A stretch of 17,269 nt of DNA from Bacillota bacterium (GTDB lineage: Bacteria > Bacillota > Clostridia > Lachnospirales > Lachnospiraceae): NCBI GenBank assembly GCA_023415475.1, contig JAEZKL010000160.1, positions 1-17,269 on the forward strand, written 5' to 3'. This document shows, one piece after another, positions 6,164 to 14,715 of this stretch. The notes below the pieces were generated by a model that worked only from the letters and a program-made list of their open reading frames with translations, was not told the DNA's origin and made no database searches. Each line of letters opens with the position of its first letter. Position 1 is the stretch's first letter. The translations under genes and the position numbers were made by a program.

Positions 6164-7960
6164 ATGAAAAGCAAACGACTTATCTCGATCTTATTGGCTG
6201 GTGTAATGCTAACAGGCTGTCTTGCCGGATGTAATAAAACACCAAGCGAGAGTAAGAAAGAAAATGAAGAAGCGGTAGTAACACAGGGTGTTGTTACTAC
6301 GGAAAAAAATGAAGAAACAAAAGCAACGCAGGGTGTTATTACAGATCCGATCACCTTCGACATCTTAGTAAGAAAAGATAATACAGATGCAGTCGATGTT
6401 GATCAAATGTGGTTTTTTAAGTATTTGGAATGGTGGATGAATCAGCAAGGATACAATATCACATTGAATGTTACTACATCAAGTGAAATTGAACAACAGG
6501 TATCCTTGTTATTGGCTACAGATGCCTTACCTGATTTGGTATGGGGACATCCGCTTACCACAAACGATGTAGTTACTTATGGTACCGAAGAGGGGATGCT
6601 CTTAGACTGGACTCCTTATTTAAACGAAGAAACAATGCCTGAAATTGCTAAATTAGATGCTAAGTACCCAGATGTATTACAAGCAAGTAAGTGTAATGAT
6701 GGTGCTGTTTATGGTCTTCCTACTTTCCAGGAACGTACATATGGATGGGCAGCAGGAAACTTCCCAGGCATGAATCTTCATATTCATTTACCATCTTTAG
6801 AGGCAGTAGGAGCAAAGATGCCAACCACTATGGATGAGTTTGTTGATGTACTTCGTCTTTTCAAGGACAATCTAAAAACTAAATCAGGGGACGCGGTTAC
6901 TCCTCTATTAAACGGTGATAATTTTGAAAAGTATATCTGGTTAGGCCTTGGTTACTATGGAAGCTATCAGATGACAAAGTATGGACAGAATTTCCTTATT
7001 AAGGATGGCGAAGTATATCTTCCGGCAGCAACCGAGGACTATCGTACCTTTATTCAGTATATGAATGCTATGTATACAGAAGGTCTTATCCATGAAGATT
7101 ATATTACAATGGATGCAAACACAAGAAACGGTCTTATCATGGACATGACAGCTCCTGTTATGGAAGGAAGACTGGATGAATTATTCCCGGAGACATATAC
7201 GGAATGGGATGCATTACCACCTTTAACTGTAGGCGATAATGATACAGTTGCTTTTAGTGCAAACTCTACTTATCGTTTAAATAGAATTTGGGCATCTGCA
7301 AAGACAGAGTATCCAGAAGTGTTAGCTTATATGTTGAACTACGTATATTCTCCGGAAGGAAGCCTTTACTATTATAATGGACCAATGAAGGGAGAAGATC
7401 CACTTGACCTTCTTGACGATAAGGGATGGTATTTCAATGAAGAAGGTGCTATGTGCAACGCTGCTACAGAAGCAGGTGAAGCTGTTACAACTTTTGAATG
7501 GGCATTAAATAATGTATTCCCTTCTACTTATATGGCAAACTATATTGATTACGTTGATGAAGCAAAGAAGATGGCTGGACTAGAAACGGTAGTTAAAACA
7601 GAGAAGTGGCCGGATGCTATCTTAGGAGAACCTTATGAAGTAATCTGGAGAACAGCATATTCACCTGATACAGCCAGTGGATATTGGCGTTTAAGCTGTG
7701 TAGATGCATGGAAGAACAACATGACAACTGTAGCTTTACCATCAGTATATTGGGATGCTGAAGATGTTAGTCGTGTAGATGAATTGGGAATTGTTATTAA
7801 CGATTATATCACGACAGAATCTGCCAAGTTCATTACAGGTATTCGTCCTTTAACAGAAATTGATGATTACTTTGAGGAATTAAAGAACTTACATGTAGAT
7901 GAATATATTCAGTTGCATAGAGACGGCTATGCTGCTTATTTAGAAGAAATTATTAAGTAA
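6164..7960 (+). CDS. Extracellular sugar-binding lipoprotein of the ABC transporter
   Basis: This 598-aa solute-binding protein begins with a lipoprotein signal peptide (MKSKRLISILLAGVML, then a lipobox LTGC with Cys19; a second possible LAGC has Cys23), so it is anchored outside the membrane. A charged Thr/Glu-rich linker (about residues 25-65) carries a 15-residue tandem repeat. The mature part has the size and style of large LplA-type CUT1 binding proteins (EIEQQVSLLLATDALPDLVWG is the recurring strand-helix-strand element near residue 108), rich in Trp, Tyr and Asp as in oligosaccharide binders. AGGAGG lies 5 nt before ATG 6164. It is the last gene of the uptake operon; terminator-like structures follow at 8004-8152. 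Confidence 0.93.
   Translation: MKSKRLISILLAGVMLTGCLAGCNKTPSESKKENEEAVVTQGVVTTEKNEETKATQGVITDPITFDILVRKDNTDAVDVDQMWFFKYLEWWMNQQGYNITLNVTTSSEIEQQVSLLLATDALPDLVWGHPLTTNDVVTYGTEEGMLLDWTPYLNEETMPEIAKLDAKYPDVLQASKCNDGAVYGLPTFQERTYGWAAGNFPGMNLHIHLPSLEAVGAKMPTTMDEFVDVLRLFKDNLKTKSGDAVTPLLNGDNFEKYIWLGLGYYGSYQMTKYGQNFLIKDGEVYLPAATEDYRTFIQYMNAMYTEGLIHEDYITMDANTRNGLIMDMTAPVMEGRLDELFPETYTEWDALPPLTVGDNDTVAFSANSTYRLNRIWASAKTEYPEVLAYMLNYVYSPEGSLYYYNGPMKGEDPLDLLDDKGWYFNEEGAMCNAATEAGEAVTTFEWALNNVFPSTYMANYIDYVDEAKKMAGLETVVKTEKWPDAILGEPYEVIWRTAYSPDTASGYWRLSCVDAWKNNMTTVALPSVYWDAEDVSRVDELGIVINDYITTESAKFITGIRPLTEIDDYFEELKNLHVDEYIQLHRDGYAAYLEEIIK
6261..6350 (+). repeat. 45-bp imperfect tandem repeat in the lipoprotein linker
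   Basis: Two units, 6261-6305 and 6306-6350, both begin AAAATGAAGA and share an ACGCAGGGTGTT-type core. They encode NEEAVVTQGVVT and NEETKATQGVIT. The repeat keeps frame and lengthens the flexible tether between the lipid anchor and the binding domain. Confidence 0.7.
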
Positions 7961-8003
7961 TGGCGATAATGGATTCATAGGTGATGACATAAAGGATTGA
8001 AAG

Positions 8004-8047
8004 GAGCTGTTGCAAAAGTAGATAAAAATCTGCTGGAGCAGCAGCTC
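8004..8047 (+). other. 10-bp stem-loop after the binding-protein gene, possible IS-end relic
   Basis: GAGCTGTTGC (8004-8013) pairs with GCAGCAGCTC (8038-8047), with one G-U pair and a 24-nt loop. No T tract follows, so it is not a standard terminator. The left arm with its flank (GGAGCTGTTGCAAAA) resembles terminal inverted repeats of some insertion sequences, such as the CTGTTGCAAA ends of the IS6 family, so it may be a relic; this is weak. Confidence 0.4.
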
Positions 8048-8069
8048 TGTTAGAATTAGACCGGTTCTA

Positions 8070-8085
8070 TTTTGGTATACCAAAA
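8070..8085. promoter_or_regulatory. Perfect 16-bp palindrome, GntR/UxuR-like operator candidate
   Basis: TTTTGGTATACCAAAA is self-complementary. Its core TTGGTATACCAA matches the operator described for the GntR-family hexuronate regulators UxuR/ExuR of enterobacteria. No GntR-family gene is in the window. It overlaps the left arm of the hairpin at 8082-8152, so it may instead be part of a terminator structure. Confidence 0.45.
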
Positions 8086-8152
8086 AGCACCCTCTTATGG
8101 TAAACTTAAGTTTCGTTATGTACCATTAATATGACAAGGGAAGGTGCTTTTT
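8082..8152 (+). terminator. Long bidirectional terminator-like hairpin
   Basis: AAAAAGCACC (8082-8091) pairs perfectly with GGTGCTTTTT (8143-8152); inside, ATGGTA (8097-8102) pairs with TACCAT (8121-8126), and AAACTTAAGTTT (8102-8113) is a perfect palindrome. The A tract before and T tract after the outer stem fit a Rho-independent terminator readable in both directions. It probably ends the transporter transcript. From 8153 to 8276 I see no gene. Confidence 0.55.
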
Positions 8153-8276
8153 ATGTATGTGATTTTACTACAGTGTCTAACTCATAATCCAGAGAATTTT
8201 GCAGCAGGTGAGAATGAGAGTTTCGCCCAAAAGAAAGCGCACATAATATCTAAGATGAGGGAAGGGTCAGGGGAAG

Positions 8277-10520
8277 ATGAAAAAGAAAACTATATCAATA
8301 ATAAAATTAGCATTACCTTACATGATTCTGCTTTTGTTTCCGATAATATCAATTCTATATCTGGAGAATGTGTTGCTTGATAATTATAAAGAGAAGCTTC
8401 TCATGGAAAAGCAAAAACAAATGGAAGTGTCTTTTGAGAGAGTCGTTCGAGAGATAAATGCAGTAGAAGATCTGGCAAGTATTATGATGCAGAATGATAA
8501 AATGCTAAGCTATATCTATACTTGTATGGGAAAACGACAACATTCCGTAATTGAGTCAATGGAAATAAAGGATGTTTTTAATAAAAGTATCTATAATAGC
8601 AAGGCCATGATGACCTACTATTATGACAAGGTCGATAATAGAGTAATTTCTTCGACTACTGCGTTAAGTGATGCAAAAACTTATTTTGAATATACCTATA
8701 AAGTCAAAAACTACACACCGGAAGAGTACAGGAATTACTTGGACGAACTAGGTAAAGTAGTATATGTATATAGTCCATGTATGGAGGTTACCATTCAAAA
8801 TAAAACAATTCAAGTAATAGAATGCTACAATGCAATGCCGTTGAGTAGTGGTGTAAGAGAGCCCAAGGGATATCTGGTACAGGTACTAAATGTTAAGGAT
8901 ATTTTTTCTGATTTTTTTGAAATTATGAGCGATAAAGATGAGTTCCATATTTATGACAGCAAAGGGAGATTACTCTTTAGAAGCTCCGAGCATTATAGTG
9001 AAGCACTGGTGCCAAATGAAGCTAAATTGGGCCTTATCGATTATAATGGAGAAGCAATTTATGGCATGTCTCTCACATCAGCCGATGGTAAATGGAAGGT
9101 AAAGATGTACCAGTCCGTCTTCGAGGAAGGAAATGTTTGGGATATTGGAGTGCCTTATGTTTTAGTAGTAGTGTTCTCGCTTGCAATTAGTATAATACTA
9201 TGCAGTTACTTTACGATAAGGAACTATAGAGATATTCGAAAGGTATTGGATCTATTTGGAAGAAAGAATAAAAACAATGAGTACAATCTGGAAAATTTTA
9301 ACTATCAAAACATATGGGAATGCGCAGATCGGATTATTAGAGAGAATAATGAATTTGAAGAAAGAATAAATACTTATGCACAATCTCGTAGAAGTGAAAC
9401 ATTAGAGAGGTTGCTTCGAAACGGATATGAAAATCGAGAAGAAATAGAAGTTGCTCTGTCTGAAGCAGGAATTTTAGTGGAACAGGAAGAATGTGTTGTA
9501 TTGAGTATTCGATATACAGGCTATGACTATAGGGTTCTTATATCTGAGAATATGACTATGAAGGATATGGTAAAGGAACTTATGAGTGGATTGCTGGAGC
9601 AAAGATTTGAAATATTTGATACGGCAGCTAAGGAGACGGTGTGTATCCTCTTCTTCAAAAAGGAAGAAGATCAGGAAATGATATTAAGAGATATCGTTTC
9701 TAAGTTAAAAATTGAGCTGATATATAATTGTGGAATTGCACTGAAAATTGCGGTAGGAGGAATGGTGGATTCTCTATATAACATCAGCACATCTTATATG
9801 CAGATAAAAGAAGTATTTCATTATACAGAGACCTCCGGTCAAGAGGTAAACCTATATACTGATATTAAGGAAATGGAAAAACTATATTATTCAAAATCTG
9901 ATGATGAAAAAATATTTAATTATGTTGTATTAGGAAATGCAGAGGAAGCCAAAAAGATTGTAGAAAAAATCTATAATACGAACTACGGGGTGGAGATTAG
10001 CAGGGCAAAGGTATCCGGAATATTGAAGTTAAGGCTATGTCAAACAATAACTGAAATAGTAGAAAAGTATAAAATCTCTATGGAAGAAACTTTACAGGAA
10101 TTAAATCTAGAACAGGAGACTCAAAAGTTTTTCGGTATAATATACAACTGCATAGACAGAATTGCGGTAGAAATCAGTAATCGAAATGAAATGCTTAGGA
10201 ATCATACTGTGATGGATATTGTTAATTATGTAAATCAAAATTATTGCAGCAGTTCTTTGTGCCTGAAAGAAATTGCAAGAGAATTTAGTTTGAATGAAAA
10301 TTATGTATCTACTCTTTTTAGTAAGGCATATGGAACTACGTTTTCACAGGCAGTAGAAACACTAAGAATCAAAAAGGCATGTGAATTAGTACGTGAGACG
10401 GATACAAAGATTGGAGAAGTATCAGAAATGGTAGGGTATACTTCTGATGCAAGTTTCCGAAGAGCTTTCAAAAAAGTAACAGGTATGACACCTAGAGAAT
10501 ATAAGGACCATGACGAATAA
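8277..10520 (+). CDS. Membrane-anchored AraC-family regulator with extracellular sensor domain
   Basis: This 747-aa one-component regulator has TM helix 1 at about residues 7-29 (IIKLALPYMILLLFPIISIL), an extracellular sensor region of about 260 residues (probable Cache-type fold), and TM helix 2 at about 290-313. A cytoplasmic region of about 330 residues follows, and then a C-terminal AraC double helix-turn-helix from about 645 (CLKEIAREFSLNENYVSTLF; IGEVSEMVGYTSDASFRRAF; ending GMTPREYK). This architecture, as in YesN/YtdP-like proteins, is typically encoded next to CUT1 sugar transporters in clostridia and bacilli and activates them in response to an external carbohydrate cue. The start ATG 8277 is supported by AAGGG at about 10 nt; AGGGGA is also present but too close. 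It lies between the uptake and the hydrolase genes and probably controls both. Confidence 0.9.
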   Translation: MKKKTISIIKLALPYMILLLFPIISILYLENVLLDNYKEKLLMEKQKQMEVSFERVVREINAVEDLASIMMQNDKMLSYIYTCMGKRQHSVIESMEIKDVFNKSIYNSKAMMTYYYDKVDNRVISSTTALSDAKTYFEYTYKVKNYTPEEYRNYLDELGKVVYVYSPCMEVTIQNKTIQVIECYNAMPLSSGVREPKGYLVQVLNVKDIFSDFFEIMSDKDEFHIYDSKGRLLFRSSEHYSEALVPNEAKLGLIDYNGEAIYGMSLTSADGKWKVKMYQSVFEEGNVWDIGVPYVLVVVFSLAISIILCSYFTIRNYRDIRKVLDLFGRKNKNNEYNLENFNYQNIWECADRIIRENNEFEERINTYAQSRRSETLERLLRNGYENREEIEVALSEAGILVEQEECVVLSIRYTGYDYRVLISENMTMKDMVKELMSGLLEQRFEIFDTAAKETVCILFFKKEEDQEMILRDIVSKLKIELIYNCGIALKIAVGGMVDSLYNISTSYMQIKEVFHYTETSGQEVNLYTDIKEMEKLYYSKSDDEKIFNYVVLGNAEEAKKIVEKIYNTNYGVEISRAKVSGILKLRLCQTITEIVEKYKISMEETLQELNLEQETQKFFGIIYNCIDRIAVEISNRNEMLRNHTVMDIVNYVNQNYCSSSLCLKEIAREFSLNENYVSTLFSKAYGTTFSQAVETLRIKKACELVRETDTKIGEVSEMVGYTSDASFRRAFKKVTGMTPREYKDHDE

Positions 10521-10615
10521 TTCTTCAGTGGCCTAGGAAATTAAGTTAAGCCGGCTTTAAGAATGTATCACAGAAGAAGTTACTGGGTACAGAACTAAAA
10601 AGGAGGAAATTGTAG

Positions 10616-12166
10616 ATGAGGTATCAGATTCCGTTTCTGAAAAATGAGTGTTGGTGGGGCGGTTCAACAGCGTATGGATGTGAAAACCCTTTTACCGAAG
10701 AAAGTGTCTTTGAGGCAGATTATAGAAGAAAAGCTTTAAATCAAACTATGCCATTATTCTTATCTGATAAGGGAAGATATGTATGGAGTGAAAATCCATT
10801 TTATGTTCATATAGAGTCAGGTTTATTTGTTTTTGAAGGTGAGGATATCCAACTGATTGAAGCAGGAAGCAGCCTGAGAGATGCGTATATTGCTGCTAAA
10901 AATTCGCACTTTCCATTTGATGGGAAAGTGCTTCCTGAGAGCTTTTTCAGAACAGCACAATATAATACATGGATGGAATTTACCTATGATCCAACACAGG
11001 AAGGTGTTCTTGCATATGCCCATGACATTATCAAAAATGGGTTAAAGCCGGGTATTTTGATTATAGATGAAGGATGGCATGGACGATATGGGACATGGGA
11101 GTTTGATTTAGCAAAATTCCCGAATCCTGCAAAGATGATCAAAGAGCTACATGAACTCGGTTTTATTGTTATGCTCTGGATCGTTCCTCTTGTGTGTCCG
11201 GATGGAAGAGAATTTATTATTAATACTGATAAGGTTACATATGGGGGCAAGAAAGGAAAGCGTTTTATCAGAAATGAAAAAGGGGAAGTAGCTCTATTTG
11301 AATGGTGGAATGGTTACTCAGCTATGCTTGACTTTACAAATCCAGACGATTATGAATTTTTGGACGAGCAGCTTAAACGACTTATTAATGATTATGGTGT
11401 AGATGGATTTAAGTTTGATGGTGGCTCCTTAAAAATGTACCAACCAAACAATATAATTAATGGTCCGGCAGATGCCCATATGGATCCGGTTGTTTTGAAC
11501 CAGGCATGGAATGAGTTTGGAAGACGCTATGAATATCATGAATACAAAGATACCTTTAAAGGTGGTGGACTTAATTGTATCCAAAGACTCAGCGATAGAA
11601 ATCATGCTTGGTCACCAAATGGTATTGATACATTGATTCCCCCTTCTATGTTGCAGGGCTTAATGGGACACCCTTTCATTTGCCCGGATATGATTGGTGG
11701 AGGAGAATGGAGCTATAACATCAAACCGGGATTTGAGGTAGATCAAGAGTTATTTGTTCGTATGGCACAAGCTAGTGCATTATTCCCTATGATGCAGTTC
11801 TCATGGGCACCTTGGAAAGTGCTGGATGAAAAACATTGGAAAATGGTGTTTGAGACAGCTATGCTTCATGATGAAATGGCAACTGAAATTATACAAATGG
11901 TAAGAACTGCTGAAGTCAACGGTGAACCAATACTCAGAAATCTGGAGTATAACTTTCCAGGTTATGGCTACGCTACAATCAAGGATCAATTTATGCTTGG
12001 AGAGGGTATCTTAGTAGCCCCTGTTGTGACATCAAAGACATATGAAAGAGATGTAGTTTTCCCAGAAGGTAATTGGCAGGATCAGGAGGGTAATATTTAT
12101 AGCGGGCCACAAACGGCTAGAATCAAGGCACCAATAGAAAAGCTATTGTGGTTTAGAAAGAAATAG
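10616..12166 (+). CDS. Glycoside hydrolase family 31, MYORG-like clade (copy 1)
   Basis: This 516-aa cytoplasmic alpha-glycosidase has no signal peptide. A short N-terminal beta domain (about 1-112; ECWWGG, SDKGRYVWSE, LRDAY) precedes a TIM barrel with PQYNTW-type AQYNTW (114-119), IIDEGW (149-154), LGFIVMLW (181-188), EWWNG (229-233), LDFTNP (238-243) and the nucleophile motif GVDGFKFDGG. Asp268 is the expected nucleophile and Asp338 in NGIDTLIP the likely acid/base. The FKFD signature and short length recall the MYORG-like GH31 group, whose human member is an alpha-galactosidase, so an alpha-galactosidase or alpha-glucosidase role is possible; specificity is inference. AGGAGG lies upstream of ATG 10616. 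It is the first gene of the hydrolase operon, 95 bp after the regulator; I see no strong promoter in the gap, so read-through from the regulator is likely. Confidence 0.88.
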   Translation: MRYQIPFLKNECWWGGSTAYGCENPFTEESVFEADYRRKALNQTMPLFLSDKGRYVWSENPFYVHIESGLFVFEGEDIQLIEAGSSLRDAYIAAKNSHFPFDGKVLPESFFRTAQYNTWMEFTYDPTQEGVLAYAHDIIKNGLKPGILIIDEGWHGRYGTWEFDLAKFPNPAKMIKELHELGFIVMLWIVPLVCPDGREFIINTDKVTYGGKKGKRFIRNEKGEVALFEWWNGYSAMLDFTNPDDYEFLDEQLKRLINDYGVDGFKFDGGSLKMYQPNNIINGPADAHMDPVVLNQAWNEFGRRYEYHEYKDTFKGGGLNCIQRLSDRNHAWSPNGIDTLIPPSMLQGLMGHPFICPDMIGGGEWSYNIKPGFEVDQELFVRMAQASALFPMMQFSWAPWKVLDEKHWKMVFETAMLHDEMATEIIQMVRTAEVNGEPILRNLEYNFPGYGYATIKDQFMLGEGILVAPVVTSKTYERDVVFPEGNWQDQEGNIYSGPQTARIKAPIEKLLWFRKK

Positions 12167-12180
12167 GGAGGACACTAGCT

Positions 12181-13695
12181 ATGAAAATTCATATAATGGA
12201 TAAGGAATACTGGTGGGGCGGATGCGTGAACCACGGACATGAGATGCCATATGATATACATAGTATTGGTTTTTTTGATCTGAATGGAGAGCGTGAAAAT
12301 GACCAGTTTGCTTCTTTCATGTTATCCAGTAAAGGAAGATATCTATGGTCAGATACAAGCTTTTACGCAAATATAAAGGATGGCGTTATTGAGCTATATG
12401 GTACAAATTCTGCAATATTGGAGGTAGGGGGCGAAAATCTGAGGGATGCTTATCGCATTGTTATGAAAAAGCATTTTCCATTTGATGGAGAGCTTCCGGA
12501 TCTGATGTTTTGGAAAAAACCACAATATAATACATGGATTGAGTTGGGAACAAATCAGACAACAGAAAGCATTATGAACTATGCAAGAGGAATTAAGGAT
12601 AATGGACTGCCAACAGGAATTCTCATGATTGATGGCGGATGGCAGGAAGAATATGGAGTATATGAATTTCATAAGGGAAAGATTTCAGATCCAAAATATC
12701 TGATAGATAGTCTGCATGAGTTAGGATTTCAGGTCATGCTATGGGTGTCACCGATTGTGACATCAGCGGGTCCACACTATAAGGCTTTAAGAAATAAGGG
12801 TTATCTGGTAAAACAGGCAGATGGAAAACCTGCAATACGAGAATGGTGGAGTGGATTTAGCGCAGTGCTTGATTTGAGTAATCCGGATGTTTCTGCTTGG
12901 TATAGAGGGCAGCTAGACAGTTTGATGGAACGATATGGTGTGGATGGCTTTAAATTTGATGCAGGTGACAGGTATTTTTACAAAGATGATGATATTTGCT
13001 ATCAGCCTATATCCGCAAGAGAACAGACTAGAAAGTTTAATGAGATTGGTGAATATTATCCTTTAAATGAATACAGGGCAGCATGGAATTATGGTGGCAG
13101 ACCAATTGTAGCAAGATTACATGATAAGTATCATACATGGGACACTTTTGGGCTAGATACGCTGATTCCGCATACGATTTTACAAGGATTGTGTGGATAT
13201 GCATACTGCTGTCCGGATATGGTAGGTGGTGGCATTATTGACAGTTTTGCAGATGAATGTAAAATTGATGAAGAATTGTTCATTCGCTGGGTAGAAGCAA
13301 ACGCACTTATGGGGATGATGCAAATTTCTATAGCGCCATGGCGTGTATTCCCAGCAGATACGTATGCTACGATAAAGAAGTATGTTTTACTTCATGAAAG
13401 TGTAGGAGACTACTGTGTAGAACTAGCTAAGCATGCATCTGTTAGTGGGGAGCCAATTGTGCGACACATGGCTTATCAGTACCCTGAAGAAGGCATGGAA
13501 ATGATAAATGATCAGTTTATGCTGGGAGACCGTATCCTTGTAGCACCTGTACTCGAAAAGGGAAAAAGAAGCAGACTAGTACAACTTCCTAAAGGGAAAT
13601 GGAAAGAATCAAATGGCACGATCTATGAAGGCGGTAAAACAATTTGCGTAGATGCACCACTTAATAAATTACCTTGGTTCGAAAAGGAGAATTAG
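12181..13695 (+). CDS. Glycoside hydrolase family 31, MYORG-like clade (copy 2)
   Basis: This 504-aa paralogue of the preceding gene lies 14 bp downstream with its own GGGAGG. The same landmarks appear in the same order: EYWWGG (9-14), SSKGRYLWSD (49-58), HFPFDGE, PQYNTW (114-119), IDGGW (150-154), LGFQVMLW (181-188), EWWSG (221-225), LDLSNP, and GVDGFKFDAGD with the expected nucleophile Asp260. The likely acid/base is Asp326 in GLDTLIP. Cytoplasmic, no signal peptide. After the nucleophile it reads AGD where copy 1 reads GGS, and several barrel loops differ, so the two enzymes probably cleave different linkages or sugar residues of the same imported glycan. The pair looks like an old tandem duplication with divergence. 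Confidence 0.88.
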   Translation: MKIHIMDKEYWWGGCVNHGHEMPYDIHSIGFFDLNGERENDQFASFMLSSKGRYLWSDTSFYANIKDGVIELYGTNSAILEVGGENLRDAYRIVMKKHFPFDGELPDLMFWKKPQYNTWIELGTNQTTESIMNYARGIKDNGLPTGILMIDGGWQEEYGVYEFHKGKISDPKYLIDSLHELGFQVMLWVSPIVTSAGPHYKALRNKGYLVKQADGKPAIREWWSGFSAVLDLSNPDVSAWYRGQLDSLMERYGVDGFKFDAGDRYFYKDDDICYQPISAREQTRKFNEIGEYYPLNEYRAAWNYGGRPIVARLHDKYHTWDTFGLDTLIPHTILQGLCGYAYCCPDMVGGGIIDSFADECKIDEELFIRWVEANALMGMMQISIAPWRVFPADTYATIKKYVLLHESVGDYCVELAKHASVSGEPIVRHMAYQYPEEGMEMINDQFMLGDRILVAPVLEKGKRSRLVQLPKGKWKESNGTIYEGGKTICVDAPLNKLPWFEKEN

Positions 13696-13696
13696 T

Positions 13697-14698
13697 ATGG
13701 ACGAGTATCCTAAAAAAATCAGAATAGGTCAGATTGGTCTGGGACATAGTCATGGAGAAGGAAAGATGTCAGCAGTTCGCAAATTATCAGAACTGTTTGA
13801 AGTGATCGGATATGCAGAAGCGGATGAAGCATGGATTGAAAAAAGGGGACATTTACAGGCTTATGTGGACTTGCCGAGGATGTCTGTAGAAGAACTAATA
13901 AATGAGTGTGATGCAATTCTGATCGAAAGCGACATTCCTGAACTGATAAAATATGCAAGAATATGTGTTCAGGCAGGTAAGCATATCCATATGGATAAGC
14001 CGGTGTATGGTTCGGTAACAGAATTTGAAGAACTATTAGAAATAGCAAGTCATCAAAAACTAGTGATACAAATGGGGTATATGTACCGCTATAATCCAGC
14101 TGTGGTGCAATGTATTGATATGATCAAAAATCAGAAGCTAGGTGAGATCTTCTCCATTCATGGAGAGATTAGTACTCAGGATTATTCGGATACGAAGCGT
14201 AGACTTGCCAAGTATCCGGCAGGACCGTTGTATATTATGGGGGCTCATTTAATAGACCTGATTGTGTATATCTTGGGAGAACCTGATCAAATCAAAGTAT
14301 TCTTAAAATCAACAGGCTTGGATGGAGTTTGCCTTGCAGACAATAACCTAGCTGTATTGGAGTATGAAAAAGCACTTGCAACGGTGAAAGCATCATCTGT
14401 TGAGGTCAATGGTTGGGGCAGAAGGCAGTTAGTCGTATCAGGAAGTAGAGGAACCGTTGAGATTAAACCAATGGAAAATGAGACAACTATGACCTTTAGC
14501 GATGTTGAAATTGCTATTAAGCATTATGAAGATATGAAAAAATCGATTCCAATTGCTGATATACCGAAAAATGAGCGATATGACGAAATGATGAGAGCTT
14601 TGTACAGATATATTACCGGAATAGAGGACAATCCTTTCTCATATGAACATGATTTATTAGTACACAAATTAATTGCAGAGATCTGCAAGGAAGCATGA
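13697..14698 (+). CDS. Gfo/Idh/MocA-family oxidoreductase
   Basis: This is a 333-aa NAD(P)-dependent sugar dehydrogenase/reductase-type protein. The Rossmann motif IGQIGLGHSHG is at residues 10-20; the catalytic EKP-type motif reads MDKPVYG with Lys101; and GAHLIDL carries His184 and Asp187, the usual catalytic pair. Length is normal for the family. The start is ATG 13697, because AAGGAG ends about 9 nt upstream and overlaps the end of the GH31 gene; the gap between the two genes is one base. An upstream in-frame TTG at 13652 would overlap the GH31 gene and is not preferred. Family members oxidise or reduce sugars, inositols or sugar acids, some at C3 of intact glycosides; the substrate here is unknown. 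Confidence 0.9.
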   Translation: MDEYPKKIRIGQIGLGHSHGEGKMSAVRKLSELFEVIGYAEADEAWIEKRGHLQAYVDLPRMSVEELINECDAILIESDIPELIKYARICVQAGKHIHMDKPVYGSVTEFEELLEIASHQKLVIQMGYMYRYNPAVVQCIDMIKNQKLGEIFSIHGEISTQDYSDTKRRLAKYPAGPLYIMGAHLIDLIVYILGEPDQIKVFLKSTGLDGVCLADNNLAVLEYEKALATVKASSVEVNGWGRRQLVVSGSRGTVEIKPMENETTMTFSDVEIAIKHYEDMKKSIPIADIPKNERYDEMMRALYRYITGIEDNPFSYEHDLLVHKLIAEICKEA

Positions 14699-14715
14699 TA
14701 GCAGAGGGAGAAAAG

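Noticed and set aside
8144..8380. 78-codon ORF in front of the membrane sensor gene
   Set aside because: It overlaps the first 100 bp of the regulator in another frame, its own start lies inside the terminator hairpin, and the protein has no recognisable features.
10544..10566. Terminator between the sensor gene and the first GH31 gene (AAGCCGGCTT palindrome)
   Set aside because: The stem would have no loop, flanking bases do not extend the pairing, and no T tract follows.
10616..13695. Sulfoquinovosidase (YihQ-like) role for the GH31 pair
   Set aside because: The oxidoreductase-rich context made this tempting, but the nucleophile region is FKFD-type, unlike YihQ, and no sulfo-sugar genes are present.
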